Assembly (NCBI GenBank): GCA_050015355.1 | Contig: JBEKBO010000009.1 | Location: 1-64,000 of the forward strand | DNA from: CAWBRT01 sp050015355 | Lineage (GTDB): Bacteria > Acidobacteriota > Terriglobia > Terriglobales > Acidobacteriaceae | Direction of reading: 5' to 3' | Length of the DNA: 64,000 bases | Part shown: positions 41,777-51,189 of the stretch, one piece after another | How positions within the stretch are numbered: the first letter of the stretch is position 1 | How the letters are laid out: the number at the start of each line of letters is the position of its first letter | Notes under the pieces: generated by a model | Told to the model about the DNA's origin: nothing | Seen by the model: the letters and a program-made list of their open reading frames with translations, nothing else | The model's database searches: none | Position numbers and translations under genes: made by a program

Positions 41777-43489
41777 ATGGAGAAAAAAGATCTCAAGCAC
41801 CGAAGCCGGGCTCTTACCGAAGGGGCTCATCGCGCGCCTGCTCGCGCCATGTTCAAGGCCGTTGGCTTTGGCGACGATGACCTGCGCAAACCTCTGGTCG
41901 CTATCGCCAACACCTGGACCGAGATCGGCCCCTGCAACTTCCACCTACGCGAACTCGCGGCGGCCGTGAAGGAAGGTGTTCGCGCCGCCGGCGGCACGCC
42001 GATGGAGTTCAACACCATCTCCGTCAACGATGGCATCACCATGGGGACGGAGGGAATGAAGGCCTCGCTGATCAGCCGCGAAGTAATCGCTGATTCCATC
42101 GAACTGGTAGCCGGTGGCCACATGTTCGACGCGGTGGTGGCGCTCTCCAGTTGCGACAAGACAATTCCCGGGACGGTGATGGCGCTGGCGCGTCTCGATG
42201 TCCCGTCGCTCATGCTCTACGGCGGATCGATTGCTCCGGGGCAGTTTCACGGGCGCTCTGTTTCCATTCAGGATGTGTTCGAGGCGGTCGGCGCAAATGC
42301 CAAGGGCATCATGTCGGACGCGGATCTAAAGGACATGGAAGATCATGCCTGTCCGGGACCGGGCGCGTGCGGCGGGCAGTTCACGGCCAATACGATGGCT
42401 ACTGCCTGCGAGTTTCTCGGAATCTCCCCACTCGGCAGCAACAGCATTGCCGCCATGGCCGCGCAGAAACGGAAGGCAGCCTACGACGCCGGCTCGCAAG
42501 TGATGGAGCTGCTCAAGCAGGACATTCGCCCTTCGCACATACTCACGCTGGACGCCTTCAGGAATGCCGCCGCCAGCGTTTCCGCCTCGGGTGGCTCAAG
42601 CAACGCGGTGCTCCATCTGCTGGCGATTGCCCACGAAGTTGGCGTGCCTTTCACGCTTGATGATCTCGACCGTATTTTTGCCAAGGTGCCGCTGCTTTGC
42701 GACCTGAAGCCGGGCGGACGTTACATGGCAACCGATTACGCGGCGGCGGGTGGTTCCAGGCTGCTCGCCAAGCGTTTGTCGGACCTCGGAGTGCTCAAGC
42801 GCTCCGCCATCACGGCCAGCGCGCACACCATCGGTGAAGAGGCCGACAAAGCGCAGGAAACTCCCGGGCAGGCGGTGATCCGTACGCCGGACAAGGCGCT
42901 CAAGCCTGCCGGCGGACTCGCAATTCTCAAGGGCAATCTTGCTCCGGAAGGCTGCGTGGTCAAACTTGTCGGACACGATCGCCTGCAGCATCACGGCCCG
43001 GCGCGCGTTTTCGAGTCGGAAGAGCAGGCCTTCGATGCGGTTCAGAAGGGCAAGATCAATTCCGGCGACGTGATCGTAATTCGCAACGAGGGTCCGCGCG
43101 GCGGCCCGGGGATGCGCGAGATGCTGGCCGTGACCGGTGCGATTGCAGGCACGCCTTTGACAAAGGAGGTTGCGTTGATTACCGACGGCCGTTTTTCCGG
43201 CGCCACCTACGGCTTCATGGTGGCGCACGTGGCGCCGGAAGCCGCTGCGGGCGGGCCAATCGCGGTGGTCCGGGACGGTGATCCGATTCTGATCGACGCT
43301 TCGCGCCAAACTATTGCAGTGGAAATTCCGGAGGCGGAGCTGCAACGGCGGTTGGCTGCCTGGAAGCCGGGACCTCCGCGCTATCGATCCGGAGTTTATG
43401 CCAAGTATGCCGCCGCGGTTTCGTCCGCGTCCAAGGGCGCGGTGACACATGCGGGCCGCGAAGCGCAAACGGCTTCCACGGTAAAGTGA
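41777..43489 (+). CDS. ilvD: dihydroxy-acid dehydratase
   Basis: About 570 residues from ATG 41777 (a GTG directly before it could add one residue). The Fe-S enzyme removes water from dihydroxyisovalerate or dihydroxymethylvalerate. Cluster cysteines are in ALSSCDKTIPG and the following ACPGPGACGGQFTANTM; ITDGRFSGATYGFMVAHVAP and VIRNEGPRGGPGMREM complete the family. It is followed by ilvC 117 bases later; ilvB/ilvN are not in the window. Confidence 0.96.
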   Translation: MEKKDLKHRSRALTEGAHRAPARAMFKAVGFGDDDLRKPLVAIANTWTEIGPCNFHLRELAAAVKEGVRAAGGTPMEFNTISVNDGITMGTEGMKASLISREVIADSIELVAGGHMFDAVVALSSCDKTIPGTVMALARLDVPSLMLYGGSIAPGQFHGRSVSIQDVFEAVGANAKGIMSDADLKDMEDHACPGPGACGGQFTANTMATACEFLGISPLGSNSIAAMAAQKRKAAYDAGSQVMELLKQDIRPSHILTLDAFRNAAASVSASGGSSNAVLHLLAIAHEVGVPFTLDDLDRIFAKVPLLCDLKPGGRYMATDYAAAGGSRLLAKRLSDLGVLKRSAITASAHTIGEEADKAQETPGQAVIRTPDKALKPAGGLAILKGNLAPEGCVVKLVGHDRLQHHGPARVFESEEQAFDAVQKGKINSGDVIVIRNEGPRGGPGMREMLAVTGAIAGTPLTKEVALITDGRFSGATYGFMVAHVAPEAAAGGPIAVVRDGDPILIDASRQTIAVEIPEAELQRRLAAWKPGPPRYRSGVYAKYAAAVSSASKGAVTHAGREAQTASTVK

Positions 43490-43537
43490 GCCATATCTTC
43501 GCAATTGGCCGGAGCCGGGGTCTGCATTTTTGTGTTA

Positions 43538-43569
43538 GTCGGGTGGAGGTATCGATACTTCCACCCGAC
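43538..43569. repeat. 32-bp near-perfect palindrome between ilvD and ilvC
   Basis: GTCGGGTGGA and TCCACCCGAC flank a central GTATCGATAC, itself a palindrome; only one base pair is imperfect. It is not followed by T and lies 38 bases before ilvC. It could be a protein-binding site or an RNA stem that adjusts ilvC expression relative to ilvD. Confidence 0.75.
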
Positions 43570-43606
43570 CACAATTTCACAATAAGTTTGGAAAGGAATA
43601 GTACAC

Positions 43607-44659
43607 ATGGCAGAGATCTTCTATGACGATTCGGCTGACTTTTCGTTGGTGAGAGCAGCTAAGGTTGCTATCGTCGGTTATGGTTCGCAGGGCAGGGCGC
43701 ACACGCTGAATCTGCGCGACAGCGGGGTTTCCGTGCAGGTCGGTCTCCCCGAAACCAGCCGTTCGCGGCAGCGCGTAAAAGACGACGGCGTTACGGTCGA
43801 TACGGTTGCCAAGGTGGCGGGCTGGGCCGATGCGATCATGATTCTGGCGCCCGACACCGATCAGGCGCGGATTTACGAGGAGTCCATCAAGGCGAGTCTG
43901 AAACCGGGCAAGACCCTGATGTTCGCTCATGGGTTCAATATCCGCTACGGCACCATCAATCCGCCGAAGAACATCGATGTCAGCATGGTTGCGCCAAAAG
44001 CCCCCGGCCACCGCGTGCGCGAGGTCTACGAAGAGGGCGGCGGCACGCCGGTGCTGATCGCCATTCACCAGGACGCCAGCGGCAAGGCGTTTCAATTCGC
44101 GCTTTCCTACGCCAAGGCTCTGGGCGGAACGCGCGCCGGTGCGCTTACCACGACGTTTACCGAGGAGACCGAAACCGACTTGTTCGGCGAGCAGACCGTG
44201 CTCTGCGGCGGCGTTTCAGCCCTGGTCCAGGCCGGTTTTGAAACGCTGGTCGAAGCCGGATACCAACCGGAATCCGCCTACTTCGAATGCATGCATGAGC
44301 TCAAGCTGATCGTCGACCTCATGTATCGCGGCGGCCTGAACTTCATGCGCTACTCGGTCAGCGATACCGCCGAGTATGGCGACTATGTTGCCGGCAAGCG
44401 GATCATTACCCCTGAGACGAAGAAGGAGATGAAGAAGATTCTGGCCGAAATCCAGAATGGCTCCTTCGCGAAGCAGTGGATCGACGAGAACAAGAACGGC
44501 CGTCCGTGGTTTACCGGCGAGCGCGAAAGACAGCGTACGCACGTGATTGAAACCGTCGGCGAGAAGCTGCGCGAGAAGATGGGCTTTCTGGAAGAGTGGA
44601 AGCCGACATCATCGGATTCCGCGCCGGTTGCCGCGAAACCGGCTGCCACGAAGAAGTAG
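43607..44659 (+). CDS. ilvC: ketol-acid reductoisomerase (class I)
   Basis: A 350-residue class I enzyme that rearranges and reduces acetolactate. The dinucleotide motif is VAIVGYGSQGRAHTLNLRDS; PKAPGHRVREVYEEGGGTPV lies in the catalytic core; FGEQTVLCGGVSALVQAGFE carries the metal-binding Glu; and the tail has ECMHELKLIVDLMYRGGLN. GGAAAGGA precedes ATG 43607. The C-terminal extension (WKPTSSDSAPVAAKPAATKK) is Ala/Lys-rich and not part of the fold. Confidence 0.96.
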   Translation: MAEIFYDDSADFSLVRAAKVAIVGYGSQGRAHTLNLRDSGVSVQVGLPETSRSRQRVKDDGVTVDTVAKVAGWADAIMILAPDTDQARIYEESIKASLKPGKTLMFAHGFNIRYGTINPPKNIDVSMVAPKAPGHRVREVYEEGGGTPVLIAIHQDASGKAFQFALSYAKALGGTRAGALTTTFTEETETDLFGEQTVLCGGVSALVQAGFETLVEAGYQPESAYFECMHELKLIVDLMYRGGLNFMRYSVSDTAEYGDYVAGKRIITPETKKEMKKILAEIQNGSFAKQWIDENKNGRPWFTGERERQRTHVIETVGEKLREKMGFLEEWKPTSSDSAPVAAKPAATKK

Positions 44660-45162
44660 AGCAGATCGGCGCTTCTCATTGCCGCCGCAGCCGCTGGCAA
44701 GCCATGGTGACCCATATCTGCTTTTTTTGCAGATGTGGGTCAGTTCAATCCTTAGGGCAGAACCATTCTGAAGCCCCACATTCGCTGAAAAACGGCGGAT
44801 GTGGGCCACCAGCGCACGCAAACGGATACGACCCCACGGTTTTTTTCGAGGTTGGTCCCGGCCATTGGGTTGGGACCTTTGCTATTCGTTACCTTGGTTA
44901 TTTGGTAAACGTTGCCAGCCAGCGTACACTTGGGTCAGCGGCCTGCTAAGTTCCACTGATTCTGCGAATTCGAAACCCTGGCCTCAATTGCCGGGGCCCC
45001 GGCAAATTCGTTCAGATCGCACAGATGCGGGCCGAGGCCGGGGTCTTACCGTTCCTAAGCGGAACGCGGCGTGAGAGTCTTGCAATCGAAAGGACCGGCC
45101 AGCTCATCTATTACTTGGTAATCAGTAGAGTACTTAGTAATTAGTAGAGGTATTCTCAAACT
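44660..45162 (+). other. intergenic spacer with paired hairpins and a tandem repeat
   Basis: No gene is seen in these 503 bases. Hairpin one is TGACCCATATCTGC / GCAGATGTGGGTCA (44708-44742) with a seven-T loop; hairpin two is CCCACATTCGC / GCGGATGTGGG (44775-44805). The right arms are related, so the two look like a duplicated unit; they may end the ilvC transcript. A 19-bp imperfect tandem repeat (ACTTGGTAATCAGTAGAGT, then ACTTAGTAATTAGTAGAGG) occupies 45113-45150 just before the metallophosphoesterase gene. Confidence 0.5.
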
Positions 45163-46503
45163 TTGCGCTCCAGCCTAAGCATAACTGCTCGAATTATGAT
45201 TCTCTTTTGCCTCTCGTGTCTGTTCTTCATGGCACAGCGTTTCTGGCTGTTTCGCGCCAATCGCATCATTAATCGCATGGGCTCGCCCCGATGGCGACTT
45301 TTGTGCCGAGGGCTGGTAATCGCGATTCTCGGTTTCATCATCGTGAGCTTCGCGGACCGGGTCTTTCTGCGCCAGTTGCCTCCAACCGGCTTGGTTTCCT
45401 GGGCGATGGGCTTTTCGCAGCTATGGCTGTTCACATCATCGATGGCTTACTTGGCGGTGAAGCTGGTGTACGCGTTGGAGTGGCTCTGGGGATTGATCCC
45501 GAAACCGCGTCTCCCAGTGCTGGCGCCCGTGGCGGCGGGCGAGATAAACGCTTTGCTGTCCAGCGAGAGTGGAGACGGAGTTGATTCAGCGCCCGGCGAC
45601 GCACCCGAGGACACCGGACGCAGAAAGCTCTTCCAGTACGCGGCCGCGGTGGCGGCATGCGTTCCATTTGGAGCCAGCATCTACGGTTTCGCCAGCGAAC
45701 GCCTGCACTACACCGTGCAGCGAGTCGAGCTGCCGATTCACAATCTGCCGGCGCCGCTGGATGGCTTGCGAATCGTCCAGTTGAGCGACATTCACATCGG
45801 CGACTTCATGCCGCCCGAAGAAGTGCGCCGTGCGGTCACCATGGCAAACGAACTGGAAGCCGACGTGGCGATGCTGACCGGCGACTACGTTACCAGCAGC
45901 CGTGATCCGCTGGAGGCCTGTGCCGCCGAACTCGGCCAATTGCGCGCGCCCCTGGGCATCTGGGCCTGCAATGGAAACCACGAGATCTACGCCGGGATCG
46001 AAGATGAGATCGAAGCGGTTTTCCTCCGCCATGGTATGCGGTTGTTGCGACAGCAAAACGCGGAGTTGCAGTGGCGCGGCGCAAGATTCAACTTGATCGG
46101 GGTCGATTACCAGAAGGAGTTCGCGGGCCTCAGAGCCAAAGCCCCGATGCTGCCTGGGGTCGAATCGCTGATGCGGCGCGATATCCCCAATATTCTGCTC
46201 TCTCACAACCCTAATAGCTTCCCGAAAGCCGCCGAACTCGGCATCGAGCTGAGCCTTGCGGGGCATACGCATGGCGGGCAGATCCAGATCGAAATCGTGG
46301 ATCACCGCTGGAGCCCGGCACGCTTCATGACCAGCTACGTTGCCGGGTTGTACCAGCTTCCCTTGGCGACCGCTGTGGAAGGTCCGGGAGCCGCCTCGAA
46401 GAAGGCGTGCCTCTACGTTAACCGCGGATTGGGAACGATCGGCATCCCCGCCCGCTTTGGCGTCAAGCCGGAGATCTCCTTGCTGACCCTGCGTTCCGCA
46501 TAG
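45163..46503 (+). CDS. membrane-bound metallophosphoesterase (YkuE/YaeI-like)
   Basis: Up to 446 residues from TTG 45163; ATG 45196 is an alternative start. Three N-terminal membrane helices are followed by a Tat-like segment (RRKLFQYAAAVAACVPFGAS) and a calcineurin-like domain. The metal motifs are in order: VQLSDIHIGDF, LTGDYV, GNHEIY, LLSHNP and AGHTHGGQ. Homologues such as YaeI dephosphorylate lipid-linked or UDP-sugar substrates; the substrate here is unknown. Standalone gene. Confidence 0.87.
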   Translation: MRSSLSITARIMILFCLSCLFFMAQRFWLFRANRIINRMGSPRWRLLCRGLVIAILGFIIVSFADRVFLRQLPPTGLVSWAMGFSQLWLFTSSMAYLAVKLVYALEWLWGLIPKPRLPVLAPVAAGEINALLSSESGDGVDSAPGDAPEDTGRRKLFQYAAAVAACVPFGASIYGFASERLHYTVQRVELPIHNLPAPLDGLRIVQLSDIHIGDFMPPEEVRRAVTMANELEADVAMLTGDYVTSSRDPLEACAAELGQLRAPLGIWACNGNHEIYAGIEDEIEAVFLRHGMRLLRQQNAELQWRGARFNLIGVDYQKEFAGLRAKAPMLPGVESLMRRDIPNILLSHNPNSFPKAAELGIELSLAGHTHGGQIQIEIVDHRWSPARFMTSYVAGLYQLPLATAVEGPGAASKKACLYVNRGLGTIGIPARFGVKPEISLLTLRSA

Positions 46504-46598
46504 CGTCAGGGCGCGCCGGGCTTGCCGCCGCACTCACCAACGCATCCGAAGCGGTTGCGCGCAAATTCGGCGGCATTCTCCTGCTATGCTTTTGTCCT

Positions 46599-47420
46599 AT
46601 GGCGGAATCTAAGTGGGATAGTTACGCTCGGGTGAATGCCGGTGAGCGCTATCGGGCGCAGTCGGCGGCAATCGGATCGCAAGCGACCCAGGCAATCGTA
46701 GACGAGGCGCGAATCGTGCCCGGCTTGCGTGTGCTCGATGTGGCGTGCGGTTCGGGAGAGCCGTCCATCTCGATCGCCGCGTTGATGCAGGGCAGCGGGC
46801 ACGTGGTCGGAATCGACCTGGCAGCGGCGTCCTTGCAGGTTGCTCGCGAACGTGCCGGCGCTCGCCGCCTTACCAATACCGAATTTCTCCAGGCAGACGT
46901 GCAGCAGCTTCCGTTTGCGGACGGCACCTTCGATCGCGTGGTGAGCCGCCTGGGAGTGATGTTCTTTTCCAGCCTGGATATGGCTCTGCGCCAGATGCAC
47001 CGTGTGCTGAAGCCGGGCGGCCGCACCAGCCATCTGGCTTGGGGCTCAATGCAGCAGCCCTATTTTCAATCGACCATCGGGACCGTGCTTAAGCTGTTGC
47101 CGGAGTTCAGTGTGCCCGCGTCGGCCAAGGTGATGTTTCAGTTCGGCGAGCCAGGCGTGCTCGCGGCAGCGCTCGAGCGGGCCGGATTTACGAAAGTCGA
47201 GGAGAGAGTGCAAAAGGTCGCATGGAACTGGCCGGGGACGCCCGAGGAATTGTGGGCCTACTTTCAGGATGTGACCATCCCATTCAAGCCCGTGCTGCAA
47301 GCGATTCCGGCGGATCGCGCGGATATCCACCGCGCTGTGCTCGACGCCCTACGGGCTTACTCTGACGGCAAGCAGGTCAACTTCCAGGCCGAGATCGTGC
47401 TCGCCTCGGCTTCGCGTTAG
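46599..47420 (+). CDS. class I SAM-dependent methyltransferase
   Basis: A 273-residue methyltransferase of the UbiE/Methyltransf_11 type. Motif I is VLDVACGSGEPSISIAALM, followed by VVGIDLAAASLQVARERA and LPFADGTFDRVVSRLGVMFF; LRQMHRVLKPGGRTSHLAWG is motif III. The C-terminal third (AGFTKVEERVQKVAWNWPGT) resembles enzymes acting on small molecules or quinones, but no quinone gene is near. The acceptor is unknown. Confidence 0.85.
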   Translation: MAESKWDSYARVNAGERYRAQSAAIGSQATQAIVDEARIVPGLRVLDVACGSGEPSISIAALMQGSGHVVGIDLAAASLQVARERAGARRLTNTEFLQADVQQLPFADGTFDRVVSRLGVMFFSSLDMALRQMHRVLKPGGRTSHLAWGSMQQPYFQSTIGTVLKLLPEFSVPASAKVMFQFGEPGVLAAALERAGFTKVEERVQKVAWNWPGTPEELWAYFQDVTIPFKPVLQAIPADRADIHRAVLDALRAYSDGKQVNFQAEIVLASASR

Positions 47421-47423
47421 AGC

Positions 47424-47634
47424 AATTCCCGAGCAGGTATATCCCGACATATCAGACTGTCATGGCGAGCGAAGTCGAGCCACCTTTTGTTCCTTGCTGC
47501 TGAAAAACAAAGGGTAGCTCCACTCCGCGCCCGAACAGCTTCTTGCTTCTCGAACGTAATGCCGGGTACGCAGCCTGGCTGCTCCGGCCACCAGCGCTCG
47601 GCGCTCCGGTCGCCATGACATACCGTTGGGAATT
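47424..47634 (+). repeat. R5 MITE-like repeat, copy 1
   Basis: About 211 bases bounded by inverted AATTCCC ends, with TGTCATGGCGA just inside both ends. The interior contains GAGCCACCTTTTGTTCCTTG and CTCCACTCCGCGCCCGAACA. An inverted copy lies at 59445-59687. This copy lacks the 48-bp R1 element found in the other, and has about 35 extra bases near 47550-47585. It fills the gap between the methyltransferase and aldehyde dehydrogenase genes; no gene seen. Confidence 0.75.
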
Positions 47635-47714
47635 TGGATGAGCCAAGATAACGGACAGGCTTCGAGGGAACAGAGAATAGGGATCGGAGTCCGGCCCCTA
47701 TTCCCTTTCTGCGT

Positions 47715-49217
47715 TCACAGCTTTGTGCAAACTGCCTTGGTTTCCGTATACATCTCCAGCGCGTCGTGTCCCATCTCGCGTCCCCAGCCCGACTGCTTGT
47801 AGCCGCCGAAGGGCAGAGCTGCGTCGAAGACGTTGTAGCAGTTGATCCACACCGTGCCGGCACGCAACTCCGAGGCGATCTGGTGCGCCTTGCTGATATC
47901 GCGCGTCCAAACGCCGGCCGCCAGCCCGTAAATGGTGTCGTTGGCGCGCGGCAGAATCTCTTCGTCCTTGTGGAACGGCATGGCCGTCACCACCGGACCG
48001 AAGATTTCCTCCCGCACCACTTTCATGTTTTCGCTGGTGTTCACCAACACGGTCGGCTCAACGAAGTAGCCCTTTTCGCCCATGCGTTTGCCGCCGCATA
48101 AGGCTGTGGCGCCCTCGGCCCTACCCGCGTCAAGATATCCGGTCACACGGTTCAACTGCTCTTCCGAGACCAGTGGTCCCATCTGCGAGTCCTGGTTGAA
48201 CCCCGGTCCCAGTTTGATCTTCTTGGCGCGCTCGGTGACGCCGTCGACGACCTTGTCGAAGACCTTGTCCTCGACATAGAGCCGCGATCCGGCACAGCAG
48301 CACTGGCCATGGTTGAAGAAGATCGCACTGGCCGCGCCGGGAATGGCAGCCTCGAGATCGGCATCGGCGAAGACGACGTTGGGCGACTTGCCTCCCAACT
48401 CCAGCGAGACCTTCTTGAGGTTTCCGGCCGCTGCCTGCACGATCAGCTTGCCGACCTCGGTCGAACCCGTAAAGGCAATTTTGTCCACTTCGTCGTGAGC
48501 GGCGAGTGCGGCACCGGCGGTTTCGCCGTAGCCGGGAACGACGTTGACAACGCCGTCGGGGAATCCGGCTTCCTGAATCAGCTCTGCCAGCCGCAGGGCC
48601 GTCAGAGGCGTCTGTTCGGCGGGCTTGAGTACGACGCAGCAACCGGTGGCGAGGGCCGGACCGAGTTTCCAGGCGGCCATGAGCAGCGGAAAATTCCACG
48701 GAATGATCTGTCCGACCACTCCGACGGGTTCGCGCACGGTGTAGGCGAGATACCGCGCGCCGGGGGTGTAAGGAACGGAGAGCGGGATGGTATTGCCCTC
48801 GATCTTGGTGGCCCATCCGGCCATATAACGGAACAGGTCGGCTGCCAGCGGCACATCGGCGGCGCGCGCCACGGCCAGAGGCTTACCGTTATCAAGGCTT
48901 TCCAGTTGAGCGAGTTCTTCAAGGTTCTGTTCGATCAGGTCGCCGAGTTTCCAGATCAGGCGGCCGCGCTCGGATGGAGTCATTTTGCGCCACGGTCCGC
49001 TGTCGATCGCGACGCGAGCGGCCTTGACGGCACGGTTGATGTCTTCCCACCCGCCTTCGGCAATCTGGGCCAGCACCTGGCCGGTGGAAGGATCATAAGT
49101 TGGAAACGTTTTGCCGGAGGCGGAGTCGCGAAAGCGACCGCCGATAAACATCTGTCGCGGCGTGGAGACGAACCCTGCCACTCGTGGGTCAGGGGTAAAG
49201 AATGCTGCAACTGACAT
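47715..49217 (-). CDS. NAD(P)-dependent aldehyde dehydrogenase
   Basis: 500 residues from ATG 49217 (AGGAGGGA five bases upstream). The catalytic Cys is in NHGQCCCAGSRLYV, the general-base Glu in SLELGGKSPNVVFADAD, and the cofactor loop is FTGSTEVGKLI. It belongs to the class 1/2 aldehyde dehydrogenase group (close to betaine and acetaldehyde dehydrogenases), but three adjacent cysteines and the FGGYKQSGWGREMG tail do not fix the substrate. Standalone gene, flanked by repeats on both sides. Confidence 0.9.
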   Translation of the reverse strand: MSVAAFFTPDPRVAGFVSTPRQMFIGGRFRDSASGKTFPTYDPSTGQVLAQIAEGGWEDINRAVKAARVAIDSGPWRKMTPSERGRLIWKLGDLIEQNLEELAQLESLDNGKPLAVARAADVPLAADLFRYMAGWATKIEGNTIPLSVPYTPGARYLAYTVREPVGVVGQIIPWNFPLLMAAWKLGPALATGCCVVLKPAEQTPLTALRLAELIQEAGFPDGVVNVVPGYGETAGAALAAHDEVDKIAFTGSTEVGKLIVQAAAGNLKKVSLELGGKSPNVVFADADLEAAIPGAASAIFFNHGQCCCAGSRLYVEDKVFDKVVDGVTERAKKIKLGPGFNQDSQMGPLVSEEQLNRVTGYLDAGRAEGATALCGGKRMGEKGYFVEPTVLVNTSENMKVVREEIFGPVVTAMPFHKDEEILPRANDTIYGLAAGVWTRDISKAHQIASELRAGTVWINCYNVFDAALPFGGYKQSGWGREMGHDALEMYTETKAVCTKL

Positions 49218-49568
49218 GGGAGTCCCTCCTCGTTGGGAGTTGGGTCGGACGCCAGCGAACGCCACGGGAATCTCCGGACATTGCTGGGAGTTTTGGGGCC
49301 AGGACGAAAAGCGTGGAACTACGGCTTCGGCTCACTTACCAATTATCTGGATGCCGAACTGCCACTGACAGTTGCGCGCACAGGCAAACACTGTGCAGCC
49401 TGTGCGGATTCAGAGTAGGTGTATTCCGGAAGAACGATTATTCCCAGCGTGTCACCCTGAGGTTGAGCCGTTTTGCGGGTGTCTGCGGGGTCCCCGGAAA
49501 GCCAGATTTCAGGCTTTCTGGGGTGCTCTGAGCCCGCAGGCGAAATCCTGAGCGCAGCGAAGGAACTC
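49218..49568 (+). repeat. spacer with a diverged R2-like element
   Basis: No gene is seen. From about 49450 to 49566 the sequence resembles R2 (GTCACCCTGAGG ... TCCTGAGCGCAGCGAAGGAA) but its centre holds a different hairpin, CCCCGGAAAGCC / GGCTTTCTGGGG (about 49494-49523). This looks like one hairpin element nested in another. Confidence 0.5.
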
Positions 49569-49718
49569 GTTAGGACGCGACGTAAGGGTCCATGTATTTG
49601 CTTTTCCGGCCTCCGGGTGACGCTCGGTGAAAATGCATAGATCGTCACGTCGGTTCGCAAAAGCGGCGAACCTCCTCACGATGACACCCGCAGCGCAGGA
49701 TACCGTATCTCTAGGTAC
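49569..49718 (-). repeat. R3 inverted repeat, left copy upstream of proA
   Basis: 150 bases that, read on the minus strand, match the R3 copy at 51190-51339 with roughly a dozen differences by eye. The unit contains an internal hairpin GGTTCGC / GCGAACC and the conserved block GACGTGACGATCTATGCATT. It ends 145 bases before the proA ATG; the 49719-49863 remainder shows only the proA ribosome site. Confidence 0.85.
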
Positions 49719-49863
49719 TGCTTAACCGATAAGTGTCAGCAGACCCCTAGAGTGGTTTCAGAGTAGGCGGCGGGTCGCGATGCGGCATGCGGGTCGATAC
49801 AATGTGTAGAGTGGGCAGGCGGAAGGCCAATCGAACTATCGGGCTTGGAACCAGGGAGGCAGT

Positions 49864-51189
49864 ATGGCATACGACGTAGCCGCCGACGCACGCGCGGCGC
49901 GAGCAGCCGCACGCGTGTTGGCCAACGTGACCTCGGCGCGGAAGAACGCCGTGCTGGCCCGAATGGCTGGTGCGCTGGAGGCTGCCTGGCCGGAACTCGA
50001 GCGGGCGAATGCGCTTGATGTCTCGGAGGCGGAGGCGGCAGCGGCAGCCGGAGCGCTGAAGAGTTCGCTGGTGGAGCGACTGCGGCTCTCGGAAGACAAG
50101 CTGAGGCAGATGGTGCAGAGCGTGCGCGAGGTCGAGGCGCTGCCCGATCCGGTTGGGCAGGTGCGCCTGCACAGGCTTCTCGACGACGGGCTGGAGCTGA
50201 AGAAAGTGACGTTTCCCTTCGGTGTGGTGGCCGCCATCGTCGAAGCTCGTCCGGACGCGGTTGTGCAGCTTGCGGCTCTGGCCGTGAAGTCGGGGAATGC
50301 ATTGATGATCAAGGCAGGCGTGGAAGCGACACGCACGTCGCAGTGCGCCGTTGACATCATGGCGGGGGCCATCGCCGAAGCAGGAGTTCCGGCCGCCGCG
50401 CTGACATTGGTAAAGGGTCGCGATGCCGTGCGGCAACTGCTGCGTCTAAATGAATGGATTGACCTGGTTGTGCCACGCGGAGGCGCGGATCTGGTCCGCT
50501 ATGTGATGGAGAACTCGACCATCCCGGTTCTGGGCCATGCCGACGGAGTGTGCCACATTTTCGTCGACCGCAATGCGAATCAGGAGATGGCGCTGGAGGT
50601 CGTGCTGGACTCGAAAGTGCAGGCTCCGAGTGTTTGCAATGCCGTGGAAACGGTGCTGGTGGACGAGGCTATCGCCGGGGAGTTTCTGCCGCGGCTCGTC
50701 TGCCATTTGAAACCGGCCGGGGTGAAGCTGCTCGGCTGCCGGCGGTCGGTCGAGTTAGCCAAGGGCGAGATCGTGGAAATTGCACCGGAAGCGTGGCACA
50801 CTGAGTATGGCGATCTCACGCTGGCAATTCGGGTCGTCGCCGGCTTGGAAGAGGCCATCGAGCACATTGAGAACTTTGGCTCGCGCCACACCGACTGCAT
50901 CATCACCCGCGACCAGCAGACAGCCGAGCGCTTCCTGAATTCGGTCGACTCGGCGAATGTCTTTCATAACGTCTCCACTCGCTTCTCGGACGGATTCCGT
51001 TATGGCTTCGGCGCGGAGGTCGGGATCAGCACCGGAAAGCTGCATGCGCGGGGGCCAGTGGGCCTCGATGGCTTGGTCACTTACAGGTACCAGCTCAGTG
51101 GCCGCGGGCAACTGGTTCGCGATTACGTAGGCAAGGGCGCCAAGCCGTTCAAGCACGTTCGCATGCCTGATGCCGAGTCGGCCGGGTAG
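49864..51189 (+). CDS. proA: glutamate-5-semialdehyde dehydrogenase (gamma-glutamyl phosphate reductase)
   Basis: 441 residues from ATG 49864 with GGGAGG upstream. It reduces gamma-glutamyl phosphate in proline synthesis. The catalytic Cys is in SVCNAVETVLVDE; PFGVVAAIVEARPDAVVQLA, VPRGGADLVRYVMENSTIPV and GFGAEVGISTGKLHARGPVG are ProA signatures. No proB is adjacent. The gene lies alone between inverted R3 repeats; its stop codon touches the right-hand repeat. Confidence 0.95.
   Translation: MAYDVAADARAARAAARVLANVTSARKNAVLARMAGALEAAWPELERANALDVSEAEAAAAAGALKSSLVERLRLSEDKLRQMVQSVREVEALPDPVGQVRLHRLLDDGLELKKVTFPFGVVAAIVEARPDAVVQLAALAVKSGNALMIKAGVEATRTSQCAVDIMAGAIAEAGVPAAALTLVKGRDAVRQLLRLNEWIDLVVPRGGADLVRYVMENSTIPVLGHADGVCHIFVDRNANQEMALEVVLDSKVQAPSVCNAVETVLVDEAIAGEFLPRLVCHLKPAGVKLLGCRRSVELAKGEIVEIAPEAWHTEYGDLTLAIRVVAGLEEAIEHIENFGSRHTDCIITRDQQTAERFLNSVDSANVFHNVSTRFSDGFRYGFGAEVGISTGKLHARGPVGLDGLVTYRYQLSGRGQLVRDYVGKGAKPFKHVRMPDAESAG

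Noticed and set aside
41691..41777. 28-codon frame ending in TGATG over the ilvD start
   Set aside because: The overlap suggests coupling, but the peptide is Cys/Arg/Trp-rich, has no ribosome site and overlaps the alternative Leu/Val frame; not supported enough to list as a gene.
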